19,630 bases of DNA. Source: CAYRMV01 sp964425255 (GTDB taxonomy: Bacteria > Bacteroidota > Bacteroidia > Flavobacteriales_D > Crocinitomicaceae). A program made the translations under genes and the position numbers. The notes under the pieces were generated by a model. It was given only the letters and a program-made list of their open reading frames with translations, did not search any database and had not been told where the DNA came from. Positions 15,227-19,630 of the stretch are shown here, piece by piece. Position 1 is the stretch's first letter, and every line of letters begins with the position of its first letter. Location of the stretch: contig CAYRMV010000054.1 of the NCBI GenBank assembly GCA_964425255.1, positions 1-19,630 on the forward strand. The letters are read 5' to 3'.

Positions 15227-15242
15227 TTCAATCGAAAACAAA
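15222..15242. repeat. Inverted repeat joining the two divergent promoters
   Basis: CTTTGTT (15222-15228) and AACAAAG (15236-15242) form a perfect 7-bp inverted repeat around an 8-base centre. The two arms are the cores of the opposing -7 elements TACCTTTG (plus) and TAACTTTG (minus). Confidence 0.6.
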
Positions 15243-15246
15243 GTTA
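15239..15246 (-). promoter_or_regulatory. -7 promoter element for ridA
   Basis: The minus strand reads TAACTTTG, an exact TAnnTTTG, with a start near 15233 and a leader of about 23 bases. It faces the plus-strand element at 15219-15226, so the two predicted start points nearly coincide. Confidence 0.6.
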
Positions 15247-15257
15247 AGACAAATTCT

Positions 15258-15821
15258 GTGAAAGTATTACTTCTGGACAATTACGATTCATTTACTTTTA
15301 ATTTGTACCATTATTTGGATGCACATGGAGCCGAAGTTTTGGTTCGAAGAAATGATGAGATTTCATTGGAAGAGACTGAAACGGCAGATAAAATAGTGCT
15401 TTCCCCTGGCCCAGGACTTCCTCAAGAAGCAGGTAAACTTTTATCAATCATTGATTTCGCTAAAAGAGAGAAGCCCATTTTAGGTGTTTGTTTAGGGATG
15501 CAAGCATTGGCGATCGATGCTGGTGGTGAATTAATTAATTTGCAAAAAGTGAAGCACGGCATTTCTGAAATTATTGAAATAGATACTTGTTCAAAATTGT
15601 TTCACGGTTTTCATAATCAACTAGAAGTAGGTTTGTATCACAGTTGGGCAGTAAAACGAAATTTTTCATCTGATTGGAACGAAATTGCATGGAATTCTGA
15701 AGGTATTTTAATGGCTATGGAGCATAAAAATTTACCCTTATATGGTGTTCAATTTCATCCTGAAAGTGTTATGACACCACTTGGTAAAAAGATAATTCAT
15801 CATTTTTTAACGAAATTGTGA
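15258..15821 (+). CDS. Class I glutamine amidotransferase, PabA/TrpG type
   Basis: A 187-residue cytosolic glutaminase subunit that supplies ammonia for chorismate amination, either to aminodeoxychorismate (folate) or to anthranilate (tryptophan). The GTG at 15258 is the start: VKVLLLDNYDSFTFNLYHYL is the usual N-terminus of this family, and the open frame further upstream runs through ridA on the other strand. Catalytic elements are SPGPGLP, GVCLGMQA (nucleophilic Cys near 80) and QFHPES (His and Glu of the triad, near 170). The glycine-rich oxyanion and Q-binding loops are present. No trpE, trpD or pabB lies next to it, so an amphibolic or pABA role is likely, but sequence alone cannot decide. 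It ends without a clear terminator, 76 bases before the DUF2147 gene. Confidence 0.9.
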   Translation: MKVLLLDNYDSFTFNLYHYLDAHGAEVLVRRNDEISLEETETADKIVLSPGPGLPQEAGKLLSIIDFAKREKPILGVCLGMQALAIDAGGELINLQKVKHGISEIIEIDTCSKLFHGFHNQLEVGLYHSWAVKRNFSSDWNEIAWNSEGILMAMEHKNLPLYGVQFHPESVMTPLGKKIIHHFLTKL

Positions 15822-15852
15822 ATCATATTTTTGTTTTGGTACAAGAATTGAT

Positions 15853-15860
15853 TATATTTA
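15853..15860 (+). promoter_or_regulatory. Candidate -7 element for the DUF2147 gene
   Basis: TATATTTA is one base off TAnnTTTG. It is supported by a TTTG at 15830-15833 with a 19-base spacer, the textbook Bacteroidetes -33/-7 distance. The leader to the ATG at 15898 would be about 30 bases. Confidence 0.5.
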
Positions 15861-15897
15861 GTCGAAATTTTATGCAAGCATACTAAAACAAAAAAAC

Positions 15898-16332
15898 ATG
15901 AAACAGATTTTGTTAACATTAGCATTGAGTTTTGTCGGAGCAATTACTTATGCTCAAACATGTGTAGGGAAATGGACTACCATTGATGATGAAACAGGAA
16001 AGAAAAAATCCATCGTTGAATTGTACAAGTACAAAGATCAGTTGTATGGTAAAATCACTTATCTCTATCCACGTGAAGGGCGTGAGCCTAATCCCGTTTG
16101 TAAAAAATGTACAGACGATCGTAAAAACCAACCCTTAGAAGGTCTTCAAATTGTTCGTAATTTGAAATGGAATGGAGAAGAGTGGGCTGGAGGAACGATT
16201 GTCGATCCAGAAAATGGTAAGATTTACACAGTTAAAATTTGGTTAGAAGAAGGCAATACGGACAAATTAAATGTACGTGGATATATCGGACCATTTTTCC
16301 GAACACAAACTTGGATTCGTGTAAAAGAATAA
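15898..16332 (+). CDS. DUF2147 domain-containing exported protein
   Basis: A 144-residue protein with a type I signal peptide (MKQILLTLALSFVGAITYAQ, cleavage near residue 20). The mature part is a DUF2147 (PF09917) domain: a beta-barrel-like fold opening CVGKWTTIDDETGKKKSIVELYKYKDQLYGKI. The loop NPVCKKCTDDRKNQPLEG and strands WAGGTIVDPENGKIYTVKIWLE and LNVRGYIGPFFRTQTW complete it. The CKKC pair with the preceding Cys could bind a metal or form a disulfide. The family is periplasmic and its function is not known. Its promoter is distinct, and it converges on the small minus-strand gene with a shared terminator at 16351-16374. Confidence 0.9.
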   Translation: MKQILLTLALSFVGAITYAQTCVGKWTTIDDETGKKKSIVELYKYKDQLYGKITYLYPREGREPNPVCKKCTDDRKNQPLEGLQIVRNLKWNGEEWAGGTIVDPENGKIYTVKIWLEEGNTDKLNVRGYIGPFFRTQTWIRVKE

Positions 16333-16350
16333 AAAACATACTAAAAAAAG

Positions 16351-16374
16351 AAACCATCCGAACTCGGATGGTTT
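16351..16374. terminator. Bidirectional intrinsic terminator
   Basis: A perfect 10-bp stem AAACCATCCG (16351-16360) / CGGATGGTTT (16365-16374) has loop AACT. A T run follows on the plus strand (16372-16379) and an A run precedes it (16343-16349), so it can stop both the DUF2147 transcript and the oncoming ftsH-cdsA-psd run. Confidence 0.88.
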
Positions 16375-16400
16375 TTTTTATTTCTAAGAAATTGAAAAGA

Positions 16401-16625
16401 TTATTTTTTCTCTTCGCCTGCATGGCAAGATTTTTTCTCACCAGCTGCACATGTTTTCTTTTCACCTCCTGCTGCACAGCAAGAAGCTCCTTTTTTCGAT
16501 TTTTTCTTTTTCTTCTTATCGTCTTTTTTAATCTCAACGTGATTTCCGTTGATAGCTGCAACAGCTGTAGATGTCATTGAACCAACAAACATCATCAAAG
16601 ATAATACAACAAACGCTTTTTTCAT
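16401..16625 (-). CDS. Small exported Lys/Cys-rich protein with C-x-A-G-(x)-E-K-K repeats
   Basis: A 74-residue protein beginning with a signal peptide (MKKAFVVLSLMMFVGSMTSTAVA, cleavage near residue 23). A basic stretch KKDDKKKKKKSKKG follows, then a C-terminal tail holding CC and two further Cys in three related units: CAAGGEKK, CAAGEKK and CHAGEEKK. The repeats and the CC pair suggest a metal- or thiol-binding tail, or a highly charged surface peptide; I know no family for it. The start may instead be the ATG at 16631 (MTMKK). It follows psd by 31 bases and ends at the bidirectional terminator, so it is the last gene of the ftsH-cdsA-psd run, though its own weak promoter cannot be ruled out. 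Confidence 0.7.
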   Translation of the reverse strand: MKKAFVVLSLMMFVGSMTSTAVAAINGNHVEIKKDDKKKKKKSKKGASCCAAGGEKKTCAAGEKKSCHAGEEKK

Positions 16626-16656
16626 AGTCATTAAATTTATGTGATAAATGTACAAA

Positions 16657-17325
16657 TTAATCTGTTAACTTTCCAAGTTTTGTGATTTTACCTTGTACAA
16701 CATCACCGATTTTAACATTAATTTCACTATTCAAAGGTAAAAATACGTCAATTCGAGATCCAAATTTGATAAATCCAAACTCTTCTCCAGTTTTAACTTG
16801 TTGTCCAGCTTGAACATAATAACAAATTCTTCGAGCAACTGCTCCAGCAATTTGACGAAATAAAACTTCCTTTCCACTTTCATGCTCAATGACCATAGTA
16901 CTTCGTTCATTGTCCGTGCTACTTTTTGGATGCCATGCAACTAAAAACAATCCGGGGTGGTATTTCACATATTTGATCAAACCAGAAATAGGGTTGAAAT
17001 TTGCATGAACATTTAACGGAGACATAAAAATCGAAATTTGAATGCGTTTGTCTTTGAAATATTCCGTTTCTTCTACTTCTTCGATTACAACAACTTTTCC
17101 ATCCGCAGGACACATGATATCGTTCAAATCATACACACATGTTCGATTCGGAACACGAAAGAATTGAACGATTAAATAAAGCATGACTAATACGCCAAGT
17201 GACAAAAGCAAATAAAGCCAAAGCCATTCAGTATATTGATACAAAAAGTAGTTTCCAAGTTGAATGGCAGCTAGGATTGCTGTTCCAATAGCTATGATTA
17301 AATATCCTTCGCGATGTATTTTCAT
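16657..17325 (-). CDS. psd: Phosphatidylserine decarboxylase family protein (short type)
   Basis: A 222-residue inner-membrane proenzyme that decarboxylates phosphatidylserine to phosphatidylethanolamine. Two N-terminal hydrophobic helices (about residues 8-30 and 35-57) precede the cytosolic catalytic part: IMCPADGKV, FMSPLNVHANFNP, the conserved AWHPKSSTDNERS with its His, and FIKFGSRIDVFLP. The G-S of that last motif is the self-cleavage site that makes the pyruvoyl Ser of the alpha chain. The C-terminal VKIGDVVQGKITKLGKL matches the family end, and the length fits the short archaeal/bacterial type. It follows cdsA by 60 bases, with an exact TAnnTTTG element in the gap, so it can be transcribed separately. 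Together with cdsA it supplies the PE branch of phospholipid synthesis. Confidence 0.92.
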   Translation of the reverse strand: MKIHREGYLIIAIGTAILAAIQLGNYFLYQYTEWLWLYLLLSLGVLVMLYLIVQFFRVPNRTCVYDLNDIMCPADGKVVVIEEVEETEYFKDKRIQISIFMSPLNVHANFNPISGLIKYVKYHPGLFLVAWHPKSSTDNERSTMVIEHESGKEVLFRQIAGAVARRICYYVQAGQQVKTGEEFGFIKFGSRIDVFLPLNSEINVKIGDVVQGKITKLGKLTD

Positions 17326-17341
17326 GAAATTAATTTGGGTT

Positions 17342-17349
17342 CAAAGATA
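17342..17349 (-). promoter_or_regulatory. -7 promoter element in front of psd
   Basis: The minus strand reads TATCTTTG, an exact TAnnTTTG, in the 60-base cdsA-psd gap. The leader would be about 10 bases to the ATG at 17325. It would let psd and the small gene be transcribed apart from ftsH-cdsA. Confidence 0.5.
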
Positions 17350-17385
17350 CACATAAACCTGAAAGGTCATCACTTCCTTTGGTGC

Positions 17386-18216
17386 TTAATTGATGGAAAG
17401 ACTTAATGTATATAAAAGCCACCACCCATAAAAAAAAGGAGCGGTGAATAAAGCTGCATCAAAACGATCTAAGATTCCTCCGTGACCGGGTAAAATGGAT
17501 CCAGAATCCTTGATATTTCTACTTCGTTTGAACAAAGACTCCAATAGATCGCCTACAATCGCAGAGGGAGCGACTATGATTGCAGCGCCAACCCAAAACA
17601 AAACACCCGAATGGACATCATAAAATTGACCGATAAGAAAACCAACAAGTACCGTAAAGAAAAATCCCCCCATGGTTCCTTCCCAAGTTTTTTTTGGTGA
17701 AATTCGTTCAAAAAGTTTTGTTTTTCCAAGTATTCTACCTGTTAGATAAGCAAAAGTATCGTTGGTCCAGATAAGAAGAAACATTCCAATTAAGAAAGGA
17801 CTTTCTTTCGAAGAAACGATGCTCAGATCAAGAATGAAATAGGCGGGGATAATTAAATAGATCATGCTTAAAATGCCCAAAGCCATTCGTTCCATTGCTA
17901 AACCTTGGCTTGTCCACAATTCAGAAACCAAATAAATAAATAAAATTGGGAAAACAAGAAAAGCAAAAGGCGCTTGAATCAAGCCAAGTTGGACTGCTGC
18001 TAATAAGGAAGTAATCGAAAGAGAAGTGAAGATAGTTTTTATCAAATGAGGTTGACGTTCTAAATCATCCTTGTAAAAAGAAATAAACTCATACGAACCA
18101 ATTAAAACGATTAGAAAAGTAATCAGAAAGGAAGTATAAACACTATACCAAAAAGCAGCAATCATACCGATGACAAAGAATGTCCCCGTGATTGCTCGTT
18201 GAGCCATATTATTCAT
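17386..18216 (-). CDS. cdsA: Phosphatidate cytidylyltransferase (CDP-diglyceride synthase)
   Basis: A 276-residue integral membrane enzyme that converts phosphatidic acid and CTP to CDP-diacylglycerol, the precursor of all phospholipids. It has about eight hydrophobic helices and the cytosolic motif KTWEGTMGGF near residue 185. The full PROSITE-type signature SLFKRSRNIKDSGSILPGHGG (near 233-253) carries the metal/CTP-binding Asp and Gly residues. The ATG at 18216 starts MNNMAQRAITG; the alternative is the ATG at 18207, three codons on. The first choice overlaps the DUF2007 stop by eight bases (ATGAATAA), so translation is coupled. A longer upstream frame would run through the DUF2007 gene and is rejected. 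Part of the run ftsH - DUF2007 - cdsA - psd. Confidence 0.95.
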   Translation of the reverse strand: MNNMAQRAITGTFFVIGMIAAFWYSVYTSFLITFLIVLIGSYEFISFYKDDLERQPHLIKTIFTSLSITSLLAAVQLGLIQAPFAFLVFPILFIYLVSELWTSQGLAMERMALGILSMIYLIIPAYFILDLSIVSSKESPFLIGMFLLIWTNDTFAYLTGRILGKTKLFERISPKKTWEGTMGGFFFTVLVGFLIGQFYDVHSGVLFWVGAAIIVAPSAIVGDLLESLFKRSRNIKDSGSILPGHGGILDRFDAALFTAPFFYGWWLLYTLSLSIN

Positions 18217-18457
18217 AATTGTTTTGAATACATGTAAGGGCTTCCTCTTTTCGTTCATTTGGAACAGAAAGATATACAAAGCCAAAGTTATTATAACTAG
18301 AATCCCGTTTGTCAATCTGACGAACGGGAATTCCTTCATTTTCTAAGTGCAAACGCACTAACGTGATTTCATGATCAAAACTCGATGAAAAAACTTCTGT
18401 CCAGCCGTTGTTATAACTAGGATTCAGGAGTTGTTTCAGTGTTTTCCACATTTTCAT
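18209..18457 (-). CDS. DUF2007 (putative signal-transducing protein) family, 82 aa
   Basis: A small cytosolic protein of the DUF2007 family (PF09413): WTEVFSSSFDHEITLVRLHLENEGIPVRQIDKRDSSY is the family core (about residues 19-55). FGFVYLSVPNERKEEALTCIQ follows, with the hydrophobic YLxVP strand and final helix. The family is annotated as putative signal transducing, without proven function. The start at 18457 (MKMWKTL) or 18451 (MWKTL) lies inside the ftsH 3' end, giving a 34-41-base overlap in another frame; there is no downstream ATG before the core. It sits between ftsH and cdsA and overlaps cdsA by eight bases. Confidence 0.85.
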   Translation of the reverse strand: MKMWKTLKQLLNPSYNNGWTEVFSSSFDHEITLVRLHLENEGIPVRQIDKRDSSYNNFGFVYLSVPNERKEEALTCIQNNYE

Positions 18458-19630
18458 CTGTTTCTGTTTGATTCAAATTTTCTACTACAGAAGATGGTGT
18501 TTCTTGTTTTTCCTCAAGAACAACTTCATCCACAATTCCATTTTCAATTGATGCAGAAGTTTCATCTGATTTATCCCAAGGTCGTTTACCGAAAATTGTT
18601 TCCAAATCTTCTTTGAAGATAACTTCTTGGGAAAGTAATTTTTCTGCTAATTGTGTCAATTTATCCTTGTTGTCCGCAAGAATTTGCAATGCACGTTGGT
18701 ATTGATCTTCAATTAATTTGCTTGCTTCTTCATCAATTACTCGAGCTGTTTCTTCTGAATAAGGTTTTGTGAAAGTATCTCTACCTTGTGAATCATAGAA
18801 TGAAATATTTCCAACTCGTTTGTTTAATCCGTAAATACTGACCATCGCATAAGCTTGTTTGGTCACTTTTTCCAAATCACTTAATGCGCCTGTTGAAATT
18901 TTTCCAAAAATTAATTCTTCAGCAGCTCGACCACCTAGTGCAGAACACATTTCATCTTGAATTTGCTCTGTTGTTGTGATACTTCTCTCTTCTGGCAGAT
19001 ACCATGCAGCACCTAAGGATTGACCTCTTGGTACGATCGTAACTTTTAAAAGAGGAGATGCGTGTTCCAACATCCAAGAAACTGTTGCATGACCCGCTTC
19101 GTGGAAAGCAATTGCTCGTTTTTCTTCTTTGGTAATGATTTTATTTTTCTTCTCTAAACCTCCAACAATACGATCAACCGCATCTAAGAAATCTTGTTTT
19201 TCTACTGTGTTTTTCTGTTTACGGGCAGCTATTAATGCAGCCTCATTACACAAATTGGCAATATCAGCACCGGAAAAACCAGGAGTTTGTTTAGCTAAGA
19301 ATTCAATATCAATTGCTTTGTCTAATTTCAATGGTTTCAAGTGAACTTGGAAAATTTCTTTTCGTTCATTGATATCAGGCATGTCTACATAGATTTGTCT
19401 GTCGAAACGACCAGCACGCATCAAGGCAGAATCCAAAACGTCAGCACGGTTTGTAGCAGCAAGGATAATCACCCCTGAGTTTGTACCAAAACCGTCCATT
19501 TCAGTCAACAACTGATTCAGTGTGTTTTCACGTTCGTCATTGGACCCCATTCCATTGTTTCTTCCACGGGCACGACCAATCGCATCAATTTCATCAATAA
19601 AAATGATAGCAGGCGACTTTTCTTTAGCTT
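18417..19630 (-). CDS. ftsH: ATP-dependent zinc metalloprotease FtsH (N-terminal part outside window)
   Basis: The open frame runs from the window edge to TAG at 18417 (404 complete codons). The visible part starts within the AAA+ domain: IIFIDEIDAIGRARG is the Walker B/pore-proximal segment, followed by LLTEMDGFG, ILAATNRADVLDSALMRAGRFDR (second region of homology and Arg finger) and GFSGADIANLCNEAA. The peptidase domain has the zinc motif HEAGH near window base 19090, plus LGGRAAEEL and STGALSDLEKVT with the third zinc ligand. The acidic C-tail (ETDENVENTETTPES) is low-complexity. The membrane segments and Walker A lie upstream of this window. FtsH degrades membrane and regulatory proteins such as LpxC in Enterobacteria, and the link with cdsA/psd suggests membrane-lipid homeostasis. 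Confidence 0.97.
   Translation of the reverse strand, partial: AKEKSPAIIFIDEIDAIGRARGRNNGMGSNDERENTLNQLLTEMDGFGTNSGVIILAATNRADVLDSALMRAGRFDRQIYVDMPDINERKEIFQVHLKPLKLDKAIDIEFLAKQTPGFSGADIANLCNEAALIAARKQKNTVEKQDFLDAVDRIVGGLEKKNKIITKEEKRAIAFHEAGHATVSWMLEHASPLLKVTIVPRGQSLGAAWYLPEERSITTTEQIQDEMCSALGGRAAEELIFGKISTGALSDLEKVTKQAYAMVSIYGLNKRVGNISFYDSQGRDTFTKPYSEETARVIDEEASKLIEDQYQRALQILADNKDKLTQLAEKLLSQEVIFKEDLETIFGKRPWDKSDETSASIENGIVDEVVLEEKQETPSSVVENLNQTETDENVENTETTPES

Noticed and set aside
16232..16580. Arg/Lys-rich and Cys/Phe-rich frames on both strands over the 3' part of the DUF2147 gene and the small Cys-repeat gene
   Set aside because: They are shadows of the two genes: repeated Lys codons (AAA/AAG) and their complements produce long biased frames. 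Neither has a family signature, and they cross the strong bidirectional terminator at 16351-16374.
18291..18425. A short direct repeat TTATAACTAG(A/G)AT(T/C)C occurring at about 18291 and 18411, exactly 120 bases apart
   Set aside because: It lies within DUF2007 coding sequence and encodes the repeated SYNN residues in the same frame. It looks like coincidental or minor internal duplication rather than an attachment site or mobile-element scar.
1..19630. Search for a CRISPR array, IS element, phage gene, toxin-antitoxin pair or integrase
   Set aside because: No regularly spaced repeats, no transposase/integrase motifs (DDE, Tyr recombinase R-H-R-Y) and no terminal inverted repeats were seen. 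Gene content is core-like.

Overview
The window looks like chromosomal DNA of a low-GC member of the Bacteroidetes (Flavobacteriales, possibly a Fluviicola/Crocinitomicaceae-like organism). The evidence is the AT-rich composition, the scarcity of Shine-Dalgarno sites, a PorE-like TPR/beta-propeller/OmpA protein, the order ftsH - DUF2007 - cdsA - psd, and exact matches to the Bacteroidetes -7 promoter element TAnnTTTG in front of most transcription units. I see no IS element, phage gene, CRISPR array, rRNA or origin. It reads as ordinary core/housekeeping chromosome with a few lineage-specific genes.

Left part (1-2525): a minus-strand pair (GNAT acetyltransferase, then NAD(P)H-dependent FMN reductase); a plus-strand pair (DUF1801 protein, then a lipoprotein whose 3' end looks frameshifted); an unlisted 59-residue two-helix membrane protein on the minus strand; and a minus-strand tRNA-His(GTG) with its own promoter, encoded CCA and a strong terminator. 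The tRNA acceptor stem as read has two adjacent U.U mismatches.

Centre-left (2525-7019, plus strand): a DinB/DUF1572 protein, then a tight run of Gfo/Idh/MocA dehydrogenase, lipoprotein, polyprenyl-phosphate sugar-1-phosphate transferase and secreted CAP-domain protein. The run suggests initiation of a surface polysaccharide together with envelope proteins. On the opposite strand (7052-12230) lie a DnaQ-like exonuclease with a DUF3820 tail followed by an FAH-family hydrolase, a large PorE-like envelope protein, and a dihydrolipoamide acyltransferase (E2). The last two each end at a clear intrinsic terminator.

Right part: a minus-strand run ridA - lipoprotein - GT2. The glycosyltransferase carries a C-terminal region that looks like a sugar-phosphate transferase with its catalytic block removed. 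ridA diverges from a stand-alone trpG/pabA-type glutamine amidotransferase, and their two promoters are nearly superimposed. A DUF2147 protein then converges on the minus-strand membrane run ftsH (cut by the window edge) - DUF2007 - cdsA - psd - small Cys/Lys-rich exported protein, with a shared bidirectional terminator at 16351-16374.

The items I would check first are the GT2/pseudo-sugar-transferase fusion, the superimposed ridA/pabA promoters, the tRNA-His acceptor mismatches, the frameshifted lipoprotein and the small Cys-repeat protein. I do not see convincing evidence of a wholly new multi-gene system. All family names come from reading the sequence; no database search was run.
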